DNA of 64,000 nucleotides from Variovorax sp. Its GTDB lineage: Bacteria; Pseudomonadota; Gammaproteobacteria; Burkholderiales; Burkholderiaceae_C. The DNA lies in NCBI GenBank assembly GCA_025352265.1, contig JANXTS010000027.1, positions 18,193-82,192 on the forward strand, read 5' to 3'. Below the pieces are notes generated by a model. That model saw only the letters and a list, made by a program, of their open reading frames with translations. It had not been told where the DNA came from and made no database searches. A program made the position numbers and the translations under genes. Below, piece by piece: positions 48,352 to 58,848 of the stretch. Numbering within the stretch: position 1 is the first letter of the stretch; each line of letters begins with the position of its first letter.

Positions 48352-50709
48352 TTAAGCGATCTTGAAACGCGAGACCGACTGGCGAAGTTCTTCGGCCATG
48401 TGCGACAGCTCGCGCACCTGTTGCGCCGTGGTGCGCGTGCCTTCGCCGGTTTGCTCGGTCACTGCAAAAATGTGCTGAATATTGGCGGCAACGACGTTGG
48501 CCGAATCGGCCTCGCGCGATGCCGATTGCGAAATCTGCTCGATCAGTTCGGCGAGGCGGCGCGACACGCGGTCGATCTCCGTCAGTGCGGTGCCGGCATT
48601 GTCGGACAGCTTGGCGCCTTCGACCACGCCTTGCGTGGAGCGCTCCATGGCGCCGACGGCATCCTGCGTGTCGGTTTGAATGGCCTTCACCAGTGCCGAA
48701 ATCTGACGCGTCGCGTCGGCCGACCGTTCGGCCAGCCGCTGCACTTCTTCCGCCACAACCGAGAAGCCGCGGCCGGCCTCACCGGCGGAGGCGGCCTGAA
48801 TCGCGGCGTTGAGCGCCAGCACGTTGGTCTGCTCGGTAATGTCTGAAATCAGCTCGGTGATTTCGCCAATCTCTTGCGAAGATTCGCCCAGGCGCTTGAT
48901 GCGCTTGGAGGTTTCCTGGATCTGGTCGCGAATCGAGTTCATACCGCCGATGGCGTTTTGCACCGCCTGCAAACCCGACGATGCCGCCTTCAGCGATTGC
49001 CGCGCCACAGTGGCCGACTCCTGGGCCTGGGCCGACACGCCGTTGATCCGCTCGGCCATGGTTAGCACCGACTGGCCGGTTTCGCGAATCTCGCGCAGTT
49101 GCTCGGTCGAGGCAGCCAGCAGTTCGGTCGACGTACTTTCCACTTGCGACGTCGTGGCGGCCACGCGGGTCGCCGTGTTCTGGACGTTGCCCACCAGCAA
49201 CCGAAGTTCTTCCACCGTGTAGTTCACTGAATCGGCGATGGCGCCGGTGATGTCTTCGGTCACCGTCGCTTCTTGTGTCAGGTCGCCTTCGGCCACCGTT
49301 TGCAGCTCGTTCATGAGCCGCAAAATCGCCGCCTGGTTGGCAGTATTCACGCGGCTCGCGTCTTCGCGCATGCGTTCGGCCTCGAGCCGTTCGTTCTCGG
49401 CCACCGCGGCGCGCTCGCGTCCTTCTCGCACCTGCACGAAACCGATGGCGCCAGCGAGCAGCAGTGCGGCCAAGGCCAGCACGAACAGCATGACCAGGGT
49501 GCCAGCGCCGAGGCCGGTGCGCTGCGACAGCTTGTCTTGCAGATCGCCGAGCGCGAGGCGCAATGGCTCGCTGTCGGTCAGGATCATCGATTGCGCTTCG
49601 CGCGCTGCAACCAGACCTTGCAGATTACCGAGAATGGCACCGGCCTGGCCGCGCGTCTGCTCATACGTCTTCAGGATGGCTTCGAGTTGCTGGCGGGTTT
49701 GCGCATCGCGCGAGCCGGGCAAGCGCTGTTGGGCATTGCCGTCGAGCAACCCACGCGTGATTTCCTGGAAGGTGTTCAGGTCCTTGCCGAGCAGGAACAC
49801 CGCGTCGGGGCTTACGCCTTCGACCGTCAGAAATTCGTTGGCCGACTTGCCGATGCGCTGCGTCAGCATGACGAGCTGACCGGCCGCGGAGATCTCGGGC
49901 ACTGTCGCGTTCTGCTGCATCTTGAGCGAAGCGACCGTCTCGGTCATTTCGAGCAGGTCGGACGATTGGCGGTTGATGTTGCGAAGCGCTGCGCCGACCT
50001 GCGTCAGGATCTGCTGCTGCGCCAGCACGGCTTTGGCGCTCTTTTCCGCGCGGTCCACCAGCGGATTGATTTTTTCGAGTTCGGCGTCGTACTGGTTGCC
50101 GACACGCTCGAGCTTGAGCGTGTCGTCGCCAGTGCTTAGACCTTGCACGCGACGCGCCAAGTCGCCGGAGCTTTCCTTGACTTCGGTAAAGGCCGGCACG
50201 TTGCCGACCAGTGCCTGCGAGACCGACTTTGCCAGCCGCTGCGACTGCATCAGTGCCTGGCCAGTGGAGGCCACCTGCTGCGCGAGCCGCTCAGCGCGAA
50301 GAATGGCCGAGCCCGCCACCAGCAGCAGCAGCAGCACAACTGCGGCCAGCACACCAGCCAGGATGCGCTGCTGACGTTGCAGGCCGCCACGCTCCGCCGC
50401 CGGTATTACGGCACCGCCACCCGTCGACGCCGCTGCGGCGCGCTCCGGGACGTCGTCGAAATCGCGGCTGGGGACGAAGTCCGCGTGACCATCCGGTGAC
50501 ACTTCGGTATCCGGTGGTTCGGGTATTTGCTCGGCAACCGCAGCCGCCTCGTTTGCGGATTCGCGGCGCAACAACACCGTTCGCTCATCGGTCGGCTGCA
50601 GCGTCTCGGTGTGTTCAAGCGACATGGCTGCGGCGTTGCTGGCGCTGATGGTCACATCGTCGCTTCGCAACGGTAAAAACTTCTTGAACTTGTCGGCGAT
50701 CGAACTCAC
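48352..50709 (-). CDS. pilJ: Methyl-accepting chemotaxis protein PilJ-like (GTG start)
   Basis: Type IV pili methyl-accepting N-domains; EQTNVLALNAAIQAASAGEAGRGFSVVAEEVQRLAERSADAT; start at VSSIADKF. Confidence 0.9.
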   Translation of the reverse strand: MSSIADKFKKFLPLRSDDVTISASNAAAMSLEHTETLQPTDERTVLLRRESANEAAAVAEQIPEPPDTEVSPDGHADFVPSRDFDDVPERAAAASTGGGAVIPAAERGGLQRQQRILAGVLAAVVLLLLLVAGSAILRAERLAQQVASTGQALMQSQRLAKSVSQALVGNVPAFTEVKESSGDLARRVQGLSTGDDTLKLERVGNQYDAELEKINPLVDRAEKSAKAVLAQQQILTQVGAALRNINRQSSDLLEMTETVASLKMQQNATVPEISAAGQLVMLTQRIGKSANEFLTVEGVSPDAVFLLGKDLNTFQEITRGLLDGNAQQRLPGSRDAQTRQQLEAILKTYEQTRGQAGAILGNLQGLVAAREAQSMILTDSEPLRLALGDLQDKLSQRTGLGAGTLVMLFVLALAALLLAGAIGFVQVREGRERAAVAENERLEAERMREDASRVNTANQAAILRLMNELQTVAEGDLTQEATVTEDITGAIADSVNYTVEELRLLVGNVQNTATRVAATTSQVESTSTELLAASTEQLREIRETGQSVLTMAERINGVSAQAQESATVARQSLKAASSGLQAVQNAIGGMNSIRDQIQETSKRIKRLGESSQEIGEITELISDITEQTNVLALNAAIQAASAGEAGRGFSVVAEEVQRLAERSADATRQISALVKAIQTDTQDAVGAMERSTQGVVEGAKLSDNAGTALTEIDRVSRRLAELIEQISQSASREADSANVVAANIQHIFAVTEQTGEGTRTTAQQVRELSHMAEELRQSVSRFKIA

Positions 50710-50744
50710 GGTCGGTCCTTCAGGTTGTTGTTTGATCGATGCCC

Positions 50745-51278
50745 TTAGGCGCCAATACTCAAAAACTGGGGTTGCTGCGACAGAGCTTGCAGATTGACTT
50801 CCTGCCAGCGCTCTCCCGCGACGTCGGTGTAGGCATGCCCGAGCCACGCGGGCGCATCAGGCCCCGGCGACTCCGCAGCGGTAAAAGCTTCGACGCCGCG
50901 CAGGCCCACCAGGCGGTCGACCAGCAGCGCGCAATTGACTTCGAGCAGTTCGTTCAGCGCGACCATGCGAGATTGCGCGCGCGCAGATTCGGTTGCGGCC
51001 AGCGGCGTTGCGACACCTGATGCAAAACTCGAAAGTTGCACGATGCCGTAAAGGCCGCCCCGCAGGTTGGCGACACCAAGAAACCACGGCTCGGTATAGG
51101 GCACCGCTTGCGGTGGCGTCCACGGAAAAATCTCGCCGGCGTGACTGAGAGGAAACAGGTATTTGCGTTCCCCCGCTTCCACTGCGAGCCATGAAGCAGA
51201 CACACCCGATGTGCGCGCTGCCTGAAGACGACTTGCAAGCCGGGACTGGAAGGCGCGCAGGGCGTCGCGGTTGGCCAT
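50745..51278 (-). CDS. pilI: CheW-like protein (PilI)
   Basis: CheW domain (FLGVANLRGGLYGIVQLSSF); operon position. Confidence 0.85.
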   Translation of the reverse strand: MANRDALRAFQSRLASRLQAARTSGVSASWLAVEAGERKYLFPLSHAGEIFPWTPPQAVPYTEPWFLGVANLRGGLYGIVQLSSFASGVATPLAATESARAQSRMVALNELLEVNCALLVDRLVGLRGVEAFTAAESPGPDAPAWLGHAYTDVAGERWQEVNLQALSQQPQFLSIGA

Positions 51279-51294
51279 GGACTCGTCGGGACGA

Positions 51295-51660
51295 TCAGGC
51301 CAGCGCGCTGATCTTCGCCATCAGCTCGGCCGCGTCGACCGGCTTCACGATGTAGTCGCGAGCGCCCTGGCGCATGCCCCAGACGCGGTCTGTTTCCTGG
51401 TTCTTGCTGGTGCACAGAATGATCGGCACCGATGCGTACTGAGGATTGCGCGCGATGGCGCGAGTGAGCTGGAAACCATTTTGCCCAGGCATCACCACGT
51501 CCATCAGGATGAGGTCGGGTTGCTCTTCTTCGAGGCGGCGCATCGCGTCATCCGCGTTCTCTGCGGTCTTTACGGCGAACCCATTCTTCTGCAGCAGGTC
51601 AGTGAGAAAAAGCAACTCTGTTTTGGAGTCGTCGACGACCAGCACTTTGTGAATCGGCAT
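51295..51660 (-). CDS. pilH: Response regulator PilH-like
   Basis: MPIHKVLVVDDSKTELLFLTDLL...DLILMDVVMPGQNGFQLTRAI...YIVKPVD. Confidence 0.9.
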   Translation of the reverse strand: MPIHKVLVVDDSKTELLFLTDLLQKNGFAVKTAENADDAMRRLEEEQPDLILMDVVMPGQNGFQLTRAIARNPQYASVPIILCTSKNQETDRVWGMRQGARDYIVKPVDAAELMAKISALA

Positions 51661-52064
51661 TAAGGTGCTTCCTGTTGGACCAGACCGAACTGCTGCACGG
51701 CCTGCAGCAACTGGTCTTTTGTGAACGGCTTGGTGAGATAGTCCTGCGAGCCGACCATGCGACCGCGCGCCTTGTCGAAGACACCGTCTTTCGAGGACAG
51801 CATCACAACCGGGACGTTCGAGAAATGCGCATTGCGCTTGATGATGGCGCAGGTCTGATAGCCATCGAGACGCGGCATCAGGATGTCGCAAAAAATGAGG
51901 TGCGGTTTGTGGTCGTTGATCTTCGAGAGTGCATCGAAACCATCTTCGGCCAGCAGCACTTCATGACCACCTTGCTTCAGGAAGATCTCAGCACTGCGTC
52001 GAATGGTATTGCTGTCATCGATGACCAACACCTTGTAACCGGACCCGCTCGTGCTCATTCGCAC
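51660..52064 (-). CDS. pilG: Response regulator PilG-like
   Basis: YKVLVIDDSNTIRRSAEIFLKQGGHEV...LIFCDILMPRLDGYQTC...LTKPFTKDQLL. Confidence 0.9.
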   Translation of the reverse strand: MRMSTSGSGYKVLVIDDSNTIRRSAEIFLKQGGHEVLLAEDGFDALSKINDHKPHLIFCDILMPRLDGYQTCAIIKRNAHFSNVPVVMLSSKDGVFDKARGRMVGSQDYLTKPFTKDQLLQAVQQFGLVQQEAP

Positions 52065-52138
52065 TCCTCGTTGGACTCACACCGGGAAGACGACTGCGCC
52101 GACTTTTCAGCGCAGGAAGCACGGCCCTATGCCATGCT

Positions 52139-52309
52139 TCACATCTCAACCATTTCGAAGTCTTCCTTGCGGGCCCCGCACTCCGGGCAAGTCCAATTCA
52201 TTGGAACCTCTGCCCACGCCGTACCTGGCGCGATACCATCTTCTGGTACTCCCACCGCTTCGTCATAGATCCACCCGCAAATCAGGCACATCCAGGTTTT
52301 CGTATTCAT
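52139..52309 (-). CDS. Rubredoxin (56 aa; absent from the supplied ORF track)
   Basis: Manual translation [56 protein letters not shown]; CxxCG...CPxCG. Confidence 0.95.
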   Translation of the reverse strand: MNTKTWMCLICGWIYDEAVGVPEDGIAPGTAWAEVPMNWTCPECGARKEDFEMVEM

Positions 52310-52419
52310 CGCAGCTTAAAGTCCCTGTACATAGAATGCAACGATTGTATCTAGGCGTATCACGATTACACGTGACCAACGTCTCACATATGCCACCATC
52401 GCGTGACACCAAACGGCGT

Positions 52420-53397
52420 ATGACAACTTACTTACTACCGCCCGAGAACGCCCGCCTTCCAGCCGATCTTAACGACCCTCCGCCAACCGAGGACGACGAG
52501 GCTCTGGACGTCGAAGACCTCAATCCGCCATGCGTCCTGGTTTTCAACGCGAGCGACCCCAGCGGCGCCGGCGGATTGGGCGGCGATGCTCTCGCGATGG
52601 CGTCTGTCGGCGCCCATATGTTGCCGGTCGTGACAGGCGCCTATGCACGCGACACCGCCGAGATCTTCGATCACTTTCCGTTCGATGAAGAGGCCGTTGC
52701 CGAACAAACGCGCGCCATCCTGGAAGACGTCGAAGTGCAGTTGATCAAGGTCGGCTTCGTCGGCACGCCGGAGATCCTGAGCACCGTCGCCGAAACCGCA
52801 ACCGACTATCCAGAAGTGCCGCTCGTCGCCTACATGCCCAATCTGTCGTGGTGGGACGAGAACCTGATCGAGCCGTACCTCGACGCTTTTCGCGAACTGC
52901 TGCTGCCGCAGACCACCGTGCTGGTCGGCAACCACAGCACCCTATGGCGCTGGCTGTTGCCCGACTGGTCAGGCGATCGTCCGCCGAGTGCGCGCGACAT
53001 CGCCAAGGCCGCAGGCGAGTTCGGCGTGCCCTACACGCTGGTGACCGGCATCATGCTGCCCGACCAACACATCGACAACGTGCTGGCGTCGCCGCAATCG
53101 GTGCTCGCGAGCGAAAAGTACGAGCGGCTCGAAGCAGTGTTCTCTGGTGCTGGCGACACCCTGTCGGCCGCGCTCGCCGCGCTGCTCGCCAGCGGCACCG
53201 ATCTGGTCGCTGCCACGGGCGAGGCTCTGAGCTACATGGATCGCTGCCTCGACGCCGGCTTCAGGCCCGGTATGGGCCACGTGATTCCAGATCGCCTGTT
53301 CTGGGCGCAAGACGAAGACGAAGAGCTCGATGACGATATTCCCGAAATCGGAGACGCCGCCGATTTCGGGCTGCCTCCGCACGACACCCGACACTGA
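52420..53397 (+). CDS. thiD: Hydroxymethylpyrimidine/phosphomethylpyrimidine kinase
   Basis: VLVFNASDPSGAGGLGGDALAMASVGAHMLPVVTG; VFSGAGDTLSAALAALLASG. Confidence 0.85.
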   Translation: MTTYLLPPENARLPADLNDPPPTEDDEALDVEDLNPPCVLVFNASDPSGAGGLGGDALAMASVGAHMLPVVTGAYARDTAEIFDHFPFDEEAVAEQTRAILEDVEVQLIKVGFVGTPEILSTVAETATDYPEVPLVAYMPNLSWWDENLIEPYLDAFRELLLPQTTVLVGNHSTLWRWLLPDWSGDRPPSARDIAKAAGEFGVPYTLVTGIMLPDQHIDNVLASPQSVLASEKYERLEAVFSGAGDTLSAALAALLASGTDLVAATGEALSYMDRCLDAGFRPGMGHVIPDRLFWAQDEDEELDDDIPEIGDAADFGLPPHDTRH

Positions 53398-53412
53398 CAT
53401 TCAGCGATAAAA

Positions 53413-54705
53413 ATGGCCATCGATCTCAACGAAACCCTCTTCGAACGCGCCCGCGCGGTCATCCCCGGCGGCGTCAATTCGCCGGTCCGCGCATTCAAGG
53501 CCGTGGGCGGCACGCCGCGATTCGTCAAGCGCGCGCAAGGCGCTTACTTCTGGGATGCCAACGACAAGCGCTATATCGACTACATCGGCTCGTGGGGGCC
53601 GATGATTCTTGGACACGGCCATCCGTCGGTGGTCGAAGCGGTGCAGAAGGCCATGCTCGACGGCTTTTCCTACGGCGCACCAACCGAGCGCGAAATCGAA
53701 CTGGCCGAGGCTATCCTCGCGCTGGTCCCGTCCATGGAGATGGTTCGCCTCGTGAGCTCTGGCACCGAAGCGGCAATGAGTGCACTGCGACTCGCGCGTG
53801 GCGCCACCGGCCGCAAATACATCATCAAGTTCGAGGGCTGTTATCACGGTCACGCCGACGCCTTGCTGGTCAAGGCCGGCTCCGGTCTCGCAACCTTCGG
53901 CCACCCGACTTCCGCCGGCGTGCCGCCTGAAGTCGTGCAGCACACGCTGGTTCTCGAATACAACAACATCATCCAGTTGGAAGAGGCGTTCTCGCTGCAT
54001 GGCCACGAGCTCGCCTGTCTGATGATCGAAGCGATTGCCGGGAACATGAACTTCGTGCGCGCCACGCCAGAGTTCGCCAAGCGTTGCCGTGAGCTGTGCA
54101 CGCAGCATGGCGCGTTGCTGATATTCGACGAAGTGATGACGGGTTTTCGCGTCGGCCTGCACGGCGCGCAAGGCGTGCTCGGCGTCACTCCCGACCTCAC
54201 TGTACTGGGCAAAGTGATCGGCGGCGGCATGCCACTTGCTGCGTTCGGTGGGCCGCGCGCGATCATGGAACAGCTGGCGCCGCTCGGCCCGGTGTACCAG
54301 GCCGGCACGCTGTCGGGCAACCCGGTTGCGACGGCCTGCGGCTTGGCGACACTGAAGGAAGTGGCCAGGCCCGGCTTCTTCGAAAGGCTCGGCCACAGGA
54401 CGCGTTCGTTGGTCGATGGACTGAAAGCGGCTGCATCAGCAGAGGGCTTGCCTTTCAACGCCGACAGCGAAGGCGGCATGTTCGGCTTCTTCTTGATGGA
54501 CTCACGGCCGCAAAACTATGCGACGGTGATGACGACCGACAACGCCAAATTCAACGCGTTGTTTCATGGCCTGCTAGACCGTGGTGTCTACATCGCGCCC
54601 GCCCTGTATGAAGCCGGGTTCGTCAGCGCGGCGCACAGCGAAGACGATATTGCAGAGACCCTCGCGTCTGCCCGCGAGATCTTCAGGACCTTGGCCCATC
54701 GGTAA
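53413..54705 (+). CDS. hemL: Glutamate-1-semialdehyde 2,1-aminomutase
   Basis: [69 protein letters not shown]. Confidence 0.97.
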   Translation: MAIDLNETLFERARAVIPGGVNSPVRAFKAVGGTPRFVKRAQGAYFWDANDKRYIDYIGSWGPMILGHGHPSVVEAVQKAMLDGFSYGAPTEREIELAEAILALVPSMEMVRLVSSGTEAAMSALRLARGATGRKYIIKFEGCYHGHADALLVKAGSGLATFGHPTSAGVPPEVVQHTLVLEYNNIIQLEEAFSLHGHELACLMIEAIAGNMNFVRATPEFAKRCRELCTQHGALLIFDEVMTGFRVGLHGAQGVLGVTPDLTVLGKVIGGGMPLAAFGGPRAIMEQLAPLGPVYQAGTLSGNPVATACGLATLKEVARPGFFERLGHRTRSLVDGLKAAASAEGLPFNADSEGGMFGFFLMDSRPQNYATVMTTDNAKFNALFHGLLDRGVYIAPALYEAGFVSAAHSEDDIAETLASAREIFRTLAHR

Positions 54706-54781
54706 GGACCGTAAGGACCGCAATCGCTGCGTATGAGCATGGCCCATTTGTAGCGACCAACGGTGCCGAAGTCCGCCTCGC

Positions 54782-55210
54782 TCAGGGCGGCGAAGGCTGC
54801 GAAAGCACCCACTTCGCGAGGAGCGCCGCATCGGCCTCGCTGACCTGCGGTTGCCTCGGCATGATGAGGCGCCCCCAGATACCGACACCCCCGCTGCGAA
54901 TCTTGGCAGCCAGATGCTCTGGCGCGCCTGCATCGTCACGGTAGCGCGCCGCGACCTGCGCAAAGCCCGGGCCAACCTGCGTATGCACCAGGCCGTGGCA
55001 CGACAGGCAGCCGGATTTGCTGGCCAGCGCCTGTCCTTGCACTGACGCGGTCGCGACCGTGGTCGCCGTCATAGTTGTCGCCGCTGTCTGCGCCAGCACT
55101 GCCGATCCGCTTCCGGACATCAGCAACAGCACCAGCACCAGCACCAGCACCACCGCGACATGCCATCGCCCGGCTATCGACAGCACCCCACACTCCGGCC
55201 GGTGGCGCAT
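54782..55210 (-). CDS. Class I cytochrome c
   Basis: SKSGCLSCHGLVHTQVGPGFAQVAARYRDD; N-terminal hydrophobic VVLVLVLVLLL. Confidence 0.82.
   Translation of the reverse strand: MRHRPECGVLSIAGRWHVAVVLVLVLVLLLMSGSGSAVLAQTAATTMTATTVATASVQGQALASKSGCLSCHGLVHTQVGPGFAQVAARYRDDAGAPEHLAAKIRSGGVGIWGRLIMPRQPQVSEADAALLAKWVLSQPSPP
55128..55151 (-). repeat. In-frame hexanucleotide repeat (AGCACC)4, Val-Leu repeat in cytochrome c signal/anchor
   Basis: AGCACC x4 preceded by imperfect AGCAAC. Confidence 0.85.
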
Positions 55211-55225
55211 GTTTTCAATACCCGT

Positions 55226-56833
55226 TCAATGCCGAAAATGCCGCACGCCGCTGAGCACCATCACGACACCACGCTCGTCGGCTGCGTCGATGACTTCCTG
55301 ATCACGCATCGAGCCGCCCGGTTGAATCACGCAACTGGCACCAGCATTGACCACCACATCGAGCCCGTCGCGGAACGGGAAAAAGGCATCGCTTGCAACC
55401 GCGGTGTTTTTCAACGACAGGCCCGCATGCTCGGCCTTGATGCTCGCGATGCGCGCCGAGTCGAGACGGCTCATCTGGCCTGCGCCGACGCCCATCGTCA
55501 TACCGCCGGCACAGAACACGATCGCGTTGCTCTTGACGAACTTGGCGACTTTCCAGGCGAACAGCAGATCTTCGAGTTGCCCGCCCGTCGGCTGTTTCTT
55601 GCTCACCACTTTGAGTTCACTCGCAGCGAGCACGCGGTTGTCGGCGGTCTGCATCAGCAGGCCGGAGCCGACGCGCTTGACGTCCATCGCGTTGCGGCCG
55701 TTGTCCCAATCGGTCGCACCGCCCGGAGGCAGTGCGATTTCGAGCACGCGCACATTGAGCTTGGCCTTGGTCGCCTGGAACACCGCGAGCGCTTCGGGCG
55801 TGTAGCCGGGCGCCATCAGCACTTCGACGAACTGCTTGTTGATTTCCTGCGCTGCGGCCGCATCGACGATTCGGTTGAAAGCGATGATGCCGCCGAAGGC
55901 TGAGGTCGGGTCGGTCTTGAAGGCCTTGCTGTAGGCCTCGAGCGCGTCCTTGCCGAGTGCGACACCGCACGGGTTCGCGTGCTTCACGATCACGCAGGCC
56001 GGCACGTCGAAACTCTTGACGCATTCCCAGGCCGCATCGGCATCGGCGATGTTGTTGTAGCTGAGCTCCTTGCCCTGCAGCTGCTTCGCGCTGACCAGCG
56101 AACCCGGCGCCGGGAACAGGTCACCGTAGAACGCGGCCTGCTGGTGCGGGTTTTCGCCGTAGCGCAGGTCTTGCAGCTTGACGAAGCGACCGTTGGTCTG
56201 GGCTGGAAAAAGTGCGCGCGTCGGCGCGAGCTGGCCAACGCTGGCATCGAAGTCGATGGCCGAGAGGTAGTCGCTGATTGCCGCGTCGTACTGGCTGATG
56301 CGATTGAAAGCCGCGACCGCGAAAGCGAACCGGGTCTTGTCGCTCAGCTTGCCGTCGGCCTTGAGCTCGGCCAGTGCTTGCGGGTACTGCGCGACATCGG
56401 TAAGCACACCGACGTCTTTCCAGTTCTTGGCCGCACTGCGCACCATCGCCGGCCCCCCGATGTCGATGTTTTCGATCGCGTCTTCCAGCGTGCAGCCAGG
56501 CTTGGCGACGGTCGACTCGAACGGATAGAGATTGACTACAAGCAAGTCGATCGCCTCGATGCCATGCTCCTCGATGGCTGCCACATGCGCAGGCACATCG
56601 CGGCGGGCGAGCAGGCCGCCGTGGATCTTCGGGTGCAGCGTCTTTACCCGGCCGTCGAGCATTTCGGGAAAGCCCGTGTGGTCGGCGACCTCGGTTACCG
56701 GCAAGCCGGAGTCGGCCAGCAGTTTGGCGGTGCCGCCGGTCGATAGCAATTTAATGTCGAGCGCGTGCAGCGCCTGGGCTAATTCGAGGATGCCGGTCTT
56801 GTCGGAAACGGAGATCAGTGCGGTAAGTGCCAT
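55226..56833 (-). CDS. purH: AICAR formyltransferase / IMP cyclohydrolase
   Basis: [69 protein letters not shown]. Confidence 0.97.
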   Translation of the reverse strand: MALTALISVSDKTGILELAQALHALDIKLLSTGGTAKLLADSGLPVTEVADHTGFPEMLDGRVKTLHPKIHGGLLARRDVPAHVAAIEEHGIEAIDLLVVNLYPFESTVAKPGCTLEDAIENIDIGGPAMVRSAAKNWKDVGVLTDVAQYPQALAELKADGKLSDKTRFAFAVAAFNRISQYDAAISDYLSAIDFDASVGQLAPTRALFPAQTNGRFVKLQDLRYGENPHQQAAFYGDLFPAPGSLVSAKQLQGKELSYNNIADADAAWECVKSFDVPACVIVKHANPCGVALGKDALEAYSKAFKTDPTSAFGGIIAFNRIVDAAAAQEINKQFVEVLMAPGYTPEALAVFQATKAKLNVRVLEIALPPGGATDWDNGRNAMDVKRVGSGLLMQTADNRVLAASELKVVSKKQPTGGQLEDLLFAWKVAKFVKSNAIVFCAGGMTMGVGAGQMSRLDSARIASIKAEHAGLSLKNTAVASDAFFPFRDGLDVVVNAGASCVIQPGGSMRDQEVIDAADERGVVMVLSGVRHFRH

Positions 56834-56886
56834 TGATTGCTTTGTTGCTTCGTGCTTTGTTCTTTTGCTGCGGTGTGCTCACACAC

Positions 56887-57123
56887 TCATTTGAGCAACT
56901 TGTGTTCGACCAGCTTCTTGCGCAGGGTGTTTCGGTTGAGGCCGAGCCATTGCGCAGCGCGAGACTGGTTCCCTTCGGCCCGCGTCATCACGACGTCGAG
57001 CAAGGGCTTTTCGACCACGCGCACGAGCATGTCGTACATGTCGTCGGGTTCGGTGCCGCGCAGATCTCGAAAGTAGCTGTCGAGGCTGGTGCGCACGCAG
57101 TCTTCAATGTGTTTTTTACTCAT
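56887..57123 (-). CDS. fis: Fis-family DNA-binding protein
   Basis: VEKPLLDVVMTRAEGNQSRAAQWLGLNRNTLRKKLVEHKLLK. Confidence 0.95.
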   Translation of the reverse strand: MSKKHIEDCVRTSLDSYFRDLRGTEPDDMYDMLVRVVEKPLLDVVMTRAEGNQSRAAQWLGLNRNTLRKKLVEHKLLK

Positions 57124-57144
57124 GCTTGTTCTCTGCTTCTCTTC

Positions 57145-58210
57145 TCATTCTGCGGTGGTGACCGCTTCCTCGTTCCCTATTACGTCCGTCTGCTCTTCGG
57201 CAGGGCGGTACCTCGGCATGCAGTCCATTCGGGCCGCTAGTCCATCGAAATAGTCGCCGACCGCGCGCAGCTGCAGCGCGCTGTCCTCGATGGTGTTCAT
57301 GCAGGCGCGGAACGCCTCGCCGCCAGGCAGGCCGCGAACGTACCAGCCGATGTGCTTGCGCGCGGTACGGACACCGCTGTATTCGCCGTACAACCCGTGA
57401 TGTTCCTGCAGGTGGTCGAGCAGCAGTCGTCTTACCTCGGCCACCAGCGGCGGCGCCATGTGCTCACCTGTCTTTAAAAAATGCGCGATCTCGCGAAAAA
57501 TCCACGGACGGCCCTGCGCGGCGACCGATCATCACCGCGTCGGCACCTGTCGCCGCCAACACGTCACGTGCTTTCTCTGGACTGGTCACGTCGCCATTCG
57601 CCACCACAGGCACGCGGACAGCGGCCTTCACGGCGGCGATGGTGTCGTATTCGGCCGCACCCTTGTAGCCTTGCTCACGGGTACGACCGTGCACCGTCAG
57701 CATCTGAACCCCGGCGGCTTCGAAATCGCGCGCCAGCTTGACCGCATTGCGACGGTCATCGCTCCAGCCGGTGCGCATCTTGAGCGTGACGGGGACACCG
57801 TGCTGCGCCGCCGCCGCGACGACAGCCTCGACGATTTGAAGCGCGAGCGGCTCGTCGCGCATCAATGCGGAGCCCGCCCACTTGTTGCACACCTTCTTGG
57901 CCGGGCAACCCATGTTGATATCGATAATTTGAGCGCCACGGTCAATGTTGTACTGCGCTGCCTCGGCCATCATTGCCGCATCAGTGCCGGCGATCTGTAC
58001 TGAAATCGGACCGGGCTCGCCGGCATGGTCGGCGCGACGCGAGGTCTTGAGAGAGCCCCACAGTTCTTTGCGCGAGGTCACCATCTCGCTCACCGCATAG
58101 CCAGCCCCGAGCTGTCGGCACAGCATGCGGAACGGCCGGTCGGTCACGCCGGCCATGGGCGCGACGAACAGGCGGTTTTCCAGCGTGATGTTGCCGATCT
58201 GCAAGGTCAT
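57145..58210 (-). pseudogene. dusB: tRNA-dihydrouridine synthase B split by a frameshift
   Basis: N-terminal part MTLQIGNITLENRLFVAPMAGVTDRPFR...ADAVMIGR ends in frame A; C-terminal part LAPPLVAEVRRLLLDHLQEHHGLYGEYSGVRTARKHIGWYV continues in another frame; both in dusB-fis-purH order. Confidence 0.85.
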
Positions 58211-58369
58211 GAAAATGGAGGCGGTGTGCGCTCGGCTGCTGAAAAATGAGGCACGATTGTAGCCACCCCGCGTTTCATTGAATGAAAAGATTTGCACTTG
58301 GGCGGATGTGCCTGTTTACGCACTTCTCCCACGTGACGCAAACCGCAGCACTTCCTATACTTCGCGACC

Positions 58370-58840
58370 ATGCAAGCCTGGCTCGACTCCGTTCTCACAC
58401 TGCTCGCGCTGCCGCAATTCGGGCTGTCGACGCTTTTCATCGCAGCTTTCGTATCGGCCACGCTGGTGCCGGTCGGGTCCGAGCCCTTTCTCTTCGGGCT
58501 GCTCAAGCTGAATCCGTCGATGTTCTGGCCAGCCATCGGCGTTGCGACGCTCGGCAACACGTTGGGCGGCGTCGTCGACTGGTGGATGGGCTACGGCGCT
58601 CACCGGGTCGCCGACAAGTACTCGCATTCAAAGCATCACGCACGCGTGCTGGGCTGGCTCCAAAAACTCGGCCCCAAGGCCTGCCTGTTGAGCTGGCTGC
58701 CGCTGGTCGGCGACCCGCTGTGCGCGGTCGCCGGCTGGCTCAAACTTTCATTCTGGCCATGCGTTTTCTATATGGCGGTCGGCAAGTTTGCGCGCTACAT
58801 CACGATGACGGTCGCGCTGCTCTACATCTGGCCAGAGTAA
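58370..58840 (+). CDS. YqaA-family (DedA/SNARE-associated-like) membrane protein
   Basis: LFIAAFVSATLVPVGSEPFLFGLLKLNPSMFWPAIGVATLGNTLGGVVDWWMG. Confidence 0.88.
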   Translation: MQAWLDSVLTLLALPQFGLSTLFIAAFVSATLVPVGSEPFLFGLLKLNPSMFWPAIGVATLGNTLGGVVDWWMGYGAHRVADKYSHSKHHARVLGWLQKLGPKACLLSWLPLVGDPLCAVAGWLKLSFWPCVFYMAVGKFARYITMTVALLYIWPE

Positions 58841-58848
58841 GAAAGGGC

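Noticed and set aside
54700-54718. Tandem GTAAGGACC x2 at the hemL stop codon
   Set aside because: Only two short units; likely chance or minor duplication with no regulatory context.
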